Part shown: one piece after another, positions 45,824-56,686 of the stretch
Numbering within the stretch: position 1 is the first letter of the stretch
How the letters are laid out: every line of letters starts with the position of its first letter
Source: Orbilia blumenaviensis
Taxonomy: Eukaryota; Ascomycota; Orbiliomycetes; Orbiliales; Orbiliaceae
NCBI GenBank assembly: GCA_036872755.1
Contig: JAVHNS010000002.1
Coordinates: 1,612,001 to 1,676,000, forward strand
Reading direction: 5' to 3'
Length of the DNA stretch: 64,000 nucleotides
The notes under the pieces: model-generated
Databases searched by the model: none
Seen by the model: only the letters and a program-made list of their open reading frames with translations
What the model was told of the DNA's origin: nothing
Position numbers and translations under genes: made by a program

Positions 45824-47240
45824 ATGAGTAGTGTAAGGGGAGTCGGGTCGAGGGCTTTAAGGCTTCAGCCCACTAAGGCTAGTGCTATCTTACGACAATC
45901 ACGATGTTTTTCAAGTTCCGGTCTGCGACTTCAAGATCAGAAAGCTGAAGAGAGGACAACACACTTTGGCTTCCAGAATGTGGCAGAGTCGATGAAGGAG
46001 TCAAAAGGTATCGTTCCTATCTATTCTTCTTCCTATAAATTGTTTGTTCTCTTGAATTATATAACTAACAATGCATTATCATGTGATTTATAGTTCGGGA
46101 TGTTTTCAATTCCGTCGCCAAGAACTACGATAGGATGAACGATGTCATGTCCTTTGGCATCCACAGGATATGGAAAGATCAATTCGTTCAACAGCTAAAC
46201 CCGGGAAAGAAGAGTATCTTCTCCGAGCCGATGACTATTTTGGATCTTGCAGGTGGAACGGGAGACGTCGCCTTTAGGATGTTGAATCATGCTAGGACGG
46301 TCAATGGAGATCCCGAGACGAGGGTTAAGGTCGTGGATATCAACGAGGAAATGCTGAAGGAGGGTATGAGGAGGGCACATGCACTAGGGTATAGGACTGA
46401 AGGCGAGGGTATGCACGGGCACCGGATACACCAATGTTTGGGTTGGAACGATTACTAATCTATAGGTGCATACAGATGCTCCAATATCATTCCTTGTGCA
46501 GAATGGGTATGGATTCATGGAACTACCCAATCCGGCATTTGAGGCGGCTACTCTGACACTGTGCTGGGTATAGTGAAACACTGGAGGCGATTCCGGATAA
46601 CTCGATAGATCTCTTAACGATTGCGTTTGGTATTCGCAAGTAAGTTTACTTCCTTTGCGGTGGCTGGGGCGACCTTTTTACTTGAACCTGTGGCATTGGG
46701 ACTCTATGAACCATGGTTGGTTATTGGGTGTTTTGGTCCTGGAAAACAAAAACACTATGATCGCCCGGGTTCCCTTCTGTTCTTTCCCTTCTCTTTGGCT
46801 TCTACTCACTATCCTGAAATATATACTAACACGCACACCAGTTTCACGAACAAAGAAAAGGCATTGTCAACAGCGTACCGTGTCCTCAAGAAAGGCGGCG
46901 TCTTCTCCTGCCTCGAGTTCTCAAAGGTCGACAACTTCGTTTTAGACCAGATATACCGTCGTTACAGCTTCAGTGTGATCCCAATGATGGGTCAGTTGAT
47001 TGCTGGTGATCGGGATAGCTACCAATACTTGGTCGAGAGTATTGTTAAGGCATGTACATGCGTTCACAAATATTAGTCGCTTGGTAGTATCACTTGCTAA
47101 CTGAGTCGTAATATATATAGTTCCCGAGCCAGAAGGATTTCGCGGGCATGATCCGTGATGCTGGATTCCAGCTTGCCGGGAAGGGATGGCAGGATCTTAC
47201 CTTTGGAGTTGCTGCTGTTCATACTGGCGTTAAGCTGTAA
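45824..47240 (+). CDS. COQ5: Coq5, 2-methoxy-6-polyprenyl-1,4-benzoquinol C-methyltransferase
   Basis: The C-methyltransferase of mitochondrial ubiquinone synthesis. Six exons: 45824-46007, 46094-46408, 46476-46506, 46574-46639, 46842-47049 and 47121-47240 (307 aa, all phases consistent). The Ser/Arg-rich N-terminus ([12 protein letters not shown]) looks like a mitochondrial presequence. Motifs in order are [20 protein letters not shown], the SAM-binding [16 protein letters not shown] near residue 110, [11 protein letters not shown], and [20 protein letters not shown]. Exons 3 and 4 are only 31 and 66 nt. The last intron (47050-47120) begins GC rather than GT (AAG/GCATGT), and no nearby GT restores [20 protein letters not shown]. 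The gene is divergent from the Urn1-like gene, 352 bp away. Confidence 0.93.
47050..47120 (+). other. GC-AG intron in COQ5
   Basis: 71-bp intron with donor AAG/GCATGT and acceptor ATATAG. GC donors are a known minor class recognised by the major spliceosome. Confidence 0.75.
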
Positions 47241-48475
47241 TAGCGTGGTACGTTAACTTTTTGTATATATATTTGGGAGGGTGACTAGAATTGTACATAT
47301 AAAATGTAAGTCATCCGAGCCCCTTACCGAAGTACCTACCTAGGCAGGTACCTAGAATTGTTGAAGGCGCTGACCGTCAGCTATTAGATAGATTTATTTG
47401 ACTCTTGCGAACGGAACAGTTAACTCGGCAAGTAAATCCAGGCTTATGTAAGGGGGGGTTGGATAACGTTGTACAGGAGGTTGGAGGCCATCAGCAGACA
47501 GTTCCACGCAACGCGGGGCAGTCTCATAACGCGGGGGGTTCTGTTGGAATTTCTGAGTCCAGTATTCTAGGCAGCACCATGGCAACCCCCTTCGGGATCT
47601 GTGTAACCATCATGATGATCCAACATTAACGACGACATCCCAACGCTTTTCTGCCACGGAAATTGACACCTGCAAACCTTATGGATTCATACATGGGCGT
47701 CTACGGCACCACCCTACATCTAAACCTCGCAACTAGTTGTCTTGCTAACCTACCCTCTTACAAGAACAGAGAATTCTAACTCACGATGGATAAGTGTGGC
47801 AATCGACCCAGGATACAAAAAATCTTTTCATGATATCCAACCCCAGGCGGCTGGAGCTTTGCCAATGCCTGGGCTGTTTGATGCGGTTTCGGGGAAATTC
47901 GGAACGCTATCTATGTAAGCTTCTAGGTGCCAAAAAAAAACACCCCCCCCCATGATGCCATGCATAGAAGAAACAGGCCACTATGTTGCGGCTTGAGGCT
48001 AGTATCAAACAATATGCCCACAGTCGACGTCAAAAAAAAAGATTGGGGAAATTATATTACTACCGACTTACTGACTATCATAAAAGAAAGAAAGAAATGC
48101 ATAAATTTCGAACCAGCACTCCCTAGCATTTCATCGAGCTGTCAATTGAAGCGGCGAGGCTGCGAGTTGGTTACCTGGTTCACGGTGCCGCGCCTTTTTA
48201 TTAGGTAATTGGAAAGGTAGTGGACATGGAATTAGTACCCAACTCGAGGGAAAATTCGAAATGGCTCGGGCCACATATACGTATGTTCGAATATTAAAAG
48301 GCATCGAAAGCTGTCATAGTCCTTAGGTTTGCATTTTTGAGAGGGGGTGGTAACCCGGTTAGGAATGATCGAGGGAAAAAAGGCCTACCACCTCCCAGCA
48401 TCTGATGTCGTTTACCCCATGACCTGCTCAAAAATCTTTAAGACATTTTGATTCCCCTCCCCAAAAAAAGAATTA

Positions 48476-48516
<41 letters not shown>

Positions 48517-50353
48517 AAGAAAAACAAAACGAAACAAGAAAGGCGATTCGAAAATACTCGCCCATGGATGAACCTGTCTTTTATATATTTATTTTTTTGT
48601 TTGAAAGTATTCGGAATGGGTTTTCGTTGATTCTATTGGGCGGGTGCGATATTCGACGAGATTATGCTGTTGCGGAGAAGGCCATCGGTTGGTTGAGAGG
48701 CCTTGCCAATAAAATTTCTCATGATCTTTAAATTTAGGAACAAGCCACCCCACACACTAGTGAGCTCGGGAGACTGGGCCACACTTTAGCTGGACGACAT
48801 CGTGATCAAAGGACGATGATCTATATTTCTACTACCTTAAAGAAAGGGACTTGCCCACCTCTGGCTCTGACTTTTTTTTTTTATCATTATTGTTATTCTG
48901 TTCGAACGTTAACGATGGAATAATCGACTCTCCCTCTCTTTCGACGAGACTTCACTCATACCGACCGACCGACAAACACACACCAATACCACACACACGC
49001 ACACATACAGACGATATTTGCCAATATTATTATTATAATAACAATAATATCGATATCTGGAGAGAGAGATATATATCCACGGATCTAGATCTATACCGTC
49101 CAGTGCAATGCAGCGGCCGGCCGGGTACGTTTAATTTAATTAATTAAAATTTTTTTGCATGTTTGGTGGGATTTTGTGTTGGCAGTGCATGCAACCTCAT
49201 CAGCAGTCATGATCATGCAGACATAATATCTTACAAGGTAGATGTGTATCGACTTAGCTTCTTTTTTTTCTTCCCCCCTCCTCCCCGATACTTCTTGATA
49301 CAAACATACATACCTACCGACGGGAAGGCCACGAAAACTACGAAAGGGAACAGGCAGCGGGCGGGATAACCCTGCTCCCACCTCCCCTCCCACCTATCGA
49401 AGGCCCTCGCTTCGTGCTAGCCAGATAGCTAAAATGAAAAAAAGCTGTCCAGGTGTCCAGTCCTCCCGTCGGTCCACGTAGAAAAAAACAGCCCAAGCTG
49501 CAAAAGTCTTGGCACCCAAATTTCTTCCCTCTCGATCGCCAACTCCCATCTGTTTTTCCTCCCATCTTTCCCCTCACTTTCTCTCCGACCTCTTCACCAC
49601 CACCGAAAAAATTAGCACCACGGTTGTTTCGCCCGGTCGCTCTACGGGCTACGGCTTATTTATCATTCACAGTATCCTTCTTCGGCTTCATCGTCATCCC
49701 TCCCGGGTTCTGTTTGACCCCGGCGGCTCCTGCTTCCAATCTGGTTGCCTGCCCAGCTCTATTTTTAAAAGCAGCGCAAGACCTCCGGCGTCTAATTTTT
49801 CTTACCATCTAATCACCCAACTACCCTACTGTGTGTGGGACGGCTTCAGCCGCTTAAGGTCATAATCGGTCTTGTCATTAAATGAAATCAACTATTTACA
49901 AAAAAAAAGGCCAGAAAAAACAATCAATTCAGAAAGCAATACTAAAAAGGGACCAGGCAATTTCTTATCAAGCGCCGTGCTTCTCCTCCCCTGGCTGGTC
50001 GAACAATCCAGTCGCCAGCTCGAACCTCCGAGTCCTCAGTCAGTGCCACAGTCACACTGTGCTCCCACTGGGCTGAAAACAACCGCGAAAAGAATATCCG
50101 ACAAAAAAGGAAACATGATTTTTTTCTTTCCCAACTCGACGCTAAATAAAACTCGACAAGGAAATAAGGGACTTTGTGTGTGTGTTAAGGAGAACGGCAG
50201 ACAGGCAGACAAGATGCAATCGACAAAGGAAACTCGTTATCCATTCACCGATCTGTTGGGCTCGGTGGTTTTGCGGGTGTGAAAATTTTTTGCTGAATTG
50301 GGAGAAAAACAGAACGCCAAACGGGCTCTGAGCGCTTCGCAACGCATCGTTTT
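47241..50353. other. Gene-free stretch between COQ5 and the Cys-rich gene
   Basis: 3113 bp. Contains a GA repeat of 18 units (48479-48515), a TAATTAAT run near 49133-49148, CGGCCGGCCG near 49112 and pyrimidine-rich DNA near 49460-49620. Several open frames begin only at TTG/GTG. No credible gene or RNA seen. Confidence 0.45.
48479..48515 (+). repeat. (GA)18 microsatellite
   Basis: An uninterrupted GA dinucleotide run of about 18 units in non-coding DNA. Confidence 0.85.
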
Positions 50354-50689
50354 TCAGCCGATGCTCCTGAGTTTAGCCGCCTTTTGCGCATTGAGCTCCA
50401 TGATCTCGTTTTGGTAGATCTGGATGTTTGTTTGCTCGTTCTCGGTGGAAACCGGGTTTCGCCCTTCGGCTAACCAGCGCCCAACCTTTTCCTTGGAGGC
50501 GAGGAGCTTCCTGGTGGCGACATCGATTCTGTTGCAGATGTTGCACTTGCCTGGTTTTGGCACTGCCTCATAGATGAGTTTCATACCGCAGGTTTCGCCA
50601 GTTCGGTACTCCTTAGCGCAGTGCTGTCTGAAACGGCCCCACTTGAAGCAGTGGCAGTCTCGGAAAACGTTTTGCTCGTAGAAGCACAT
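50354..50689 (-). CDS. Short Cys-rich fungal protein, possible zinc-binding
   Basis: A 111-aa intron-free frame starting MCFYEQNVFRDCHCFKWG. Seven cysteines at positions 2, 12, 14, 24, 34, 48 and 51 fall in the first half, ending in a CNIC pair, with a conserved-looking block FRQHCAKEYRTGETCGMKL. The second half is a charged helix with no cysteine. I recall many short proteins of this pattern in filamentous ascomycetes, usually annotated as hypothetical; the spacing suggests a structural zinc site. There is no signal peptide, so it is not a typical secreted Cys-rich effector. It is the only recognisable gene between 47.2 and 61.1 kb, and its upstream side is the 10.4-kb gene-free stretch. Function unknown. 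Confidence 0.72.
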   Translation of the reverse strand: MCFYEQNVFRDCHCFKWGRFRQHCAKEYRTGETCGMKLIYEAVPKPGKCNICNRIDVATRKLLASKEKVGRWLAEGRNPVSTENEQTNIQIYQNEIMELNAQKAAKLRSIG

Positions 50690-52691
50690 TGTGGCTGGTG
50701 TGGGTTTAAGATGACTTGCGTCTCTTTAAGCGACTTTGGAGGATTGGGCTGTTGGCCTGTGCGTACCCGGCTATCTGCTTCGGTATACGCTGAGATATGT
50801 TTCAGGAAGAGGAAGGGTCTTCAAGAAACAGAGGAGGAAGATGAAGATGTTTGAAGATGAAGATACTTCTCAGTAATGACTGAATGAAGATAGATCGGTG
50901 AGTGAAGATTGCTTTGCTTTGGAGCTGATGCTGATGATGATGAGAAAGAGACCGTCTTCGAGGGTGAAAAAGGTCCTATTTATGCCCTCTCGACGGGCCT
51001 CAAAAGAGTCCAACATCTTGGAGAAGACGGGACCGGGTCTAGCTGCTTTCCTGTTGAGCTCGGGACGGCGGGATTGTGGATGCCTCCATCGTTGTTTCCT
51101 TTTGGCAATATCAATTGACTTTCCGTCACATTTGATAACAGAATTCATGCAAAGCAGAGTTCCGGCCATGATGGTCAGCATACTTTCCAACAACATCCCT
51201 GTCAATATCAGACCTACCTTGAAGGTCTGCTCGTTTCGAAAGGACGCCTCCCCTCCACTTCGACTCGCGCCCCTCCATGCCTAGGCTTCGAACGAAGGTG
51301 CAGATCCAGGTTTTCCTGTACTTTGAGAGTTCAACAAAATCCCTCAGCTGGATTGTCTAGATCATGCATCGGATACACCGGCTGTTCAAGGAAGAGAAGG
51401 GGGGCTGTCTTGCCTGTCGAAGGTTATTCATGCACGAAGATGGCAAATCCTTGACGCTTTCCACTCACGTGCTTTCGACGGATACACGTTTCGATCCAAC
51501 TTTATGCAACTACTCCAAGACACTCTGGTGGAACCCCTTCCTAGTGGACATATGTCTCCATCGATAACGGGCCCGCCTCGTTCTCATACTCACGAGACTT
51601 TGAGTCAAGGGTTATATCCGAAACTAGTGTGGATGGCGATGGAAAGAAGGATTGCATAAGAGACGGCTGGGCAAGACGGCATATCAACCTCCCCGGTCCT
51701 GCAACAGGAAATTTCTGTTGCTGCCATGGATCATCGATGAGCTGTTGCACCAATTGCTCAATTGGCTGACGATCGGAGGCGTCCAGTTTGTGACGGGCCT
51801 TGTTCATCAAAGTTTTTCACAACCTTGTTCGCCGTCTTTGGACTTCTTTTTCGACGGCATATGGGGGGGCAGCCTACTAGGATGTTGTGTCGCGAATGCA
51901 TCCTCTGGACCGAGCGATATTGTCTTGGAGTATTGATTATTCCTGCCTCCTCGGCACGAGTTATCTGCATCTCGAGTCACAGGACTTTGTAGGCTATGGA
52001 AGTTACAACATAGCCCGGCCCAGGCGGCGTCGTATTTGCATGTTTTGAGCAAGTTGCATTTACGAGAGTTCTTTTTATTTTTCAGCTGACGAAATTAGAT
52101 ACCAACATCGACGCTTGGACGAAACGTTATACCTTCAATTACATGCAAGGCGGTCGATACATCCCTCTTAGAAAGCAAGCCCCGCTCGCAGGCCTCTCGA
52201 TGAGATGATCATTGAGGGTTGACGTGGCGGCCGTCGATTCGATACGCTTGCTGCCGGCCGCTTTTTTTCTATTATTTTTTGTTCGATTTTAATGTTTCGG
52301 GCTATGCTGCACGGGAAGCGGAACCTATCTTTCTCACTCTTTTTTTTTTTAACAAGAAAAAAAAAGGTTCTATTATCCGTTTGATTTTGGAGTTATGGAG
52401 CTCACTTTTTTTTACAAACTTAACTTCAGGCCAATTGATTTCACAACGCAAGAATAAGACACGGGTTATATCCCATTGGAGGAGAATTGATCAACTCAAA
52501 TCTCGATCGTTACTAGGAAAGACATTACACCAAGAAGGAACAATGTGTGTATTTGGAAAGGGTGGCAATTGGTGTGCAAAGGTGCAATGATCCTGTCATT
52601 GTATTTCCTTTTTCCTGCTTGCTTTTAGGGCCATGGCCTCTCAACCGGCTTTCTCCTCACTTGCTAGTGGACACGACACCATCAGGATATA

Positions 52692-52722
<31 letters not shown>

Positions 52723-55700
52723 GTTATTTTCTTATTTTCTGGTCTAGACGAGGGGGGGGGGCTAATCTGCCACATGCAGAAAAATCTTTCTAAGCATACG
52801 ATTTGCTCGCGGAGGTCAGGGAAGGGTAGGGGTCAGAAAGATGGCTGGAAGCCTGGCTGCTGGAGAGGTTGTTTCTTTCTGAGGACATACGAATGTACAT
52901 ATCTTGGACCGAACTGTTTTAGTTTTTTCCATTAGACTACCCCCAACAATCAAGAAACATGCCGACCTGACCCGATATGACCTGCAACAGACGGGGTTCT
53001 CTCGAAAGAACTTCTTGCTTCGACGTCAAGCGTCCAGCCCGGAGGATGTCCCGGACACAGGACGGAAAGCATCTCCTCCATCGTAGCTTTTCGCGGAAGT
53101 ATCAATTGGTGTATGAATATTTTCTTGCTTCGGGCTTTTATATGCTCCCAAGGAAATTTTTTATTTCTATTTTTCGGTTTTGAGCCTTACAACTCTCAGC
53201 TAAATTTGGACTCACGGGATTTCGTTTACACCGAGACCCAGAGTTTCAGTCTCCCAAACAAGGATGGACCGAATCACGTTTTTGGGTACCAACAACTCAC
53301 ATGAGTTGATGGCGGACGCAGAACACGCTTGGGCAGCTTTTAGTCAATGTACCGGACGGCGATTTTGGGCGGCGAGCTTTCACGTGAGCATGGTGTTGGG
53401 CGGCCAGGGTGTCGATTGGTTCGAAACCTCTGCAAAGTTTGTGTGTTCGTGTGTGTGTGTATGTACGTATGTATGTACGAAGTATGTATGCTTTTTCAAA
53501 CTGCCCTCTCTCCCTCTGCTCCTCTGCTCCATCCAAGCAGAGCAGGAGCAGGATGCCTGCTCGTCTGTATGCTTGCTTTGCTTGCTTTGCTTGCTTTATG
53601 TCTGATCCGCCTAAGCTTCCCCCAAAGACTTGGGCTCCGGCGTTAGCTATTGGTGGCAGGGATACCATCGATGTCTGGTGTTCGGAGCTAGCAGGGCATG
53701 GAAGAGAGAAGCTATGCAACAGCAGCAGCTTGGGAAAGGACAGGACAAGGGCATCTGGGTGGTTTGATCGGTAGTGGACCTCGAGGAAGTACGTTTAGAC
53801 GTCCATAACCATTGGAGGGGGGAGAAGGGAAGTTTAGGGGAAGGATCGAGGAATAGCATCAGCAGAAGCAGTATGAGCAGAAGCAGCATCTGCAACTGTA
53901 ACTGCAACTGTTACTGTTACTGCAACTGCCCTGCAATGACGGAAAAGAAAAAGAAGCAGAAGAAGGGGGGGGAGGAATGATATTAGTGGCAGCATCTGTG
54001 ACAGGATAGGACAGTGGAGGAGAAGGGAAAGCCAGACGAGGCTGACTCTTCTGTCCGTCACCATCCCCACCCCCCCTAGCTCAACCAGCTAGCCGGAATC
54101 TTGACAGTACTTGAAGGGGGGTGTTTTCCGGAGAGCGTTCGCATGCTGTCGAGTAGAAAATGCGAGCGAGCGAGAAGACCTTCAGGGAAGCTTAGGGGTG
54201 GAAGACGAATGAACGAACCAGCTAAGAAAAGTAAGAAAATTTTAAATGTCTCCAAAAAGAGATCCACCCATCCATGCAAAACACTGCATGAGACTAGTAC
54301 CGTTCTTCCTATCAGTGAATTAAGAAGGTGGGGAAGTCGAACAAGTACCTGGAGACGGATTGTGAGGGGGCACAAATGTGAGACCGGTGGTGCTGTTGTA
54401 CAGACTAGGACTGGCATGGTCGAACTTTCATATATATAAAAAAAAAATTGTCACCAGCCGGGACCCGCTACGAGAACGTACAACAGGGCATTTGGAGACT
54501 CGGATTCAGGGACAAAAACAAAAAAAGAGCCTCCTTACGTATTACGCACCGCCTCTTCTTCTTTTTTTTTTTTTACTTGTTTTATATCGAAGGGCTGGGG
54601 AAATGCAGAAAAGCGAGCTGTCAATGATGCATTCCTGCGGCACGGGGGCTATTCTCTATGCCATTTCTCTCTACAGACGGAAGTCGGGCAGGGGAAGAAA
54701 ACTGGGAGATGGCCAAAGATGGAGGAACCTTTTCCCAGTCTCTGCCGCTTTAGGAGAAGCTTTGGGCATGTATTTGTTGTCACTTTGCGACTAATTACGA
54801 GAGAGCATATGCAATCAATCAATCAATGGGAAGGGGAAGGAGGTAGGGAGCGAGGAGTGGAGGGGGGTGATGGTTCGTCGACTCGAGAGTACGTACCGTA
54901 CCATCGATTTCGTTCCATGTTGCTCGGATATTATCCCCTCTAGAAGGGCTGTTATCACAGGTTTTCGGAACGTATTCCTAGCTCAGACCAGCTGCCGGCC
55001 AAGCCTCTCGATCTATTCCACCTCCTGAGAAAAATGGGGCTGGTCCCAACCTGCCGGAGCAGAGCCTGGTGTTCTGACTTATCTCTGCGCGGAAGTGAGA
55101 TAATGGCCGTGGACCATGGGCGGAACAACGAACAACAGAAATCCCATTAATTGCATTGAGCTCTTCTTTCGCTTTGCTTCCGCTTCCCCCCCTAGCCCCA
55201 TTATTAATTGCTTCCCCAGGTAATAGTAAACTTGGAAAATAGAGCGTTTCAGATGTGCGAGCGGTCACAGAAAGCAAACATTGGATGCGGGCGTGTACAA
55301 CATACATGGTAACAGCCAGCCAGCTAGAGCAGCGCTGGTGGAATGATTGCGAGAGTTATGCTGTTGATGTTCATTCATGTTCACCCATGGCCAGGCTCAG
55401 GTCGGGGCGAACCAATGGAGAGTCAAGTTTGTTCAGCCCGTACGGGTGTTTTTTTCCTTCTTTTCTTTTATGTTACCAACTCTGGAGCTAGCTTACAAGT
55501 GCAATTTGGGGGTTATATAAAACTGCTAATATGATTATATCACTCTAGCTAGTAACGTAAACTTGTCTTTCCTCCGCATGCAAACTGCTGTGTAATCCAA
55601 CAGGTCCAGGCGCCAGTTGTTGCAAACTATAACAGCTCGACTACCCTCGAGCCCTCTAGTGCCATCGACACAGCGCAGCAGCAGTTACTGACCATGTTGA

Positions 55701-56610
55701 TAATACGTAGTCGTGTCTCATACACTGTTTCTAAGGTCTAAGGCGGAACAAGTGTAGTCCAGGACTCCAACATCCAAAGCTGTCTAGCAGTCCAGGCTAG
55801 TCGCGCTGAAATTGACAAACCTTACATGACGAGCTAGACCGCTTCAATTCTCCTTATATCAACACATTTTCTCTTTTCTCTTTTTTTCTCGCTGTTCAGT
55901 CAGGCAGAGAAGCTAATGGTCCATTCGAGCTAGCAGGACGATTTAGCCGCGGGGCCTTTTTTTTTTTTTTTTTTTGTTGACTTGTACTTGACCGGGAGAC
56001 CTTTCGCTCCTTTGGATGAAGCGGAAACCACCAAAAAAAAGAGCAGGAGCCAGGTCCTTCCTGTTTGTCCGCCAGCAATTCCTCCGATATCAAAAAAAGT
56101 ATCCTCGAGTTAAGTTGTTGTAATTTTTCTATCGCAATCCTGAGCTCCATTAGCCGCCTGGAATTCCATACTCTAGGGAAAAAAGAAATTATCATAAAGT
56201 GCTGATGTATTTTATTTTTAAGTTTGACTTCAGGCTTTTGTTTTTTTGCTAATTTTTTAAATTTTTTAAATTTTTTTTTTTTTTTGCGCAAAGGAAAACT
56301 CAAGCGGCAGGTCGAAAACAGTTAGTGCCGGGGCGGCGGCCAGGAATGACAAGTTGGGATCGTGCTAACTTCAAAGATCCCGTCTCTGGTCACATGATTT
56401 CGATTTGTTACATGTTACAAGCCGTTTTTGCGTTGTCATGCCGCTGGCCACGGCCATGTTATATGCGTTCTGTCTATAAGAAGCATATAGATAATATTAT
56501 ATCATAACGTATACGTAAGGTATCGTGTACAGCATCAATATATGATAGGCACTGCGTTCTGCAACCAATATTGCGTAGTAGGTACATGCATACATACATA
56601 CATACACACG
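50690..56610. other. Gene-free stretch, left part
   Basis: About 5.9 kb. Base composition is mixed rather than the very AT-rich DNA left by repeat-induced mutation. It contains a T26 run (52697-52722), a GTGT/GTAT repeat near 53445-53480, TGCTTGCTT repeats near 53570-53598, an AACTGC/ACTGTT repeat near 53890-53930 and a T run near 55959-55975. No transposase, reverse transcriptase or host-gene motif was recognised on either strand. Confidence 0.45.
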
Positions 56611-56616
56611 TACCTA

Positions 56617-56686
56617 GGTAGCCAAGCGGGATGGCTGAAGCGTTCTCATGTCGGACTTCTTGGGATTATAGCTCGAATCGCTGCCG
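56617..56686 (+). other. tRNA-like / Pol III promoter-like segment
   Basis: TAGCCAAGCGGG at 56619-56630 fits the internal A-box pattern TRGCNNAGYNGG at every fixed position. AGCTCGAATCG at 56670-56680 is close to the B-box GGTTCGANNCC. GGTAGC at 56617-56622 can pair with GCTGCC at 56680-56685, like a tRNA acceptor stem. The T-arm stem and a seventh acceptor pair fail, so this is at best a degenerate tRNA or SINE head. Confidence 0.25.

Noticed and set aside
51541..51807. 88-codon minus-strand frame starting MNKARHKLDAS with a GTGAGT-like donor inside
   Set aside because: Some amphipathic look and a possible splice to a short exon at about 51430-51560, but no family motif and a poor branch site; not enough to call a gene.
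53297..53719. 140-codon minus-strand frame
   Set aside because: Much of it is translated TGCTT and GTGT microsatellite; no domain.
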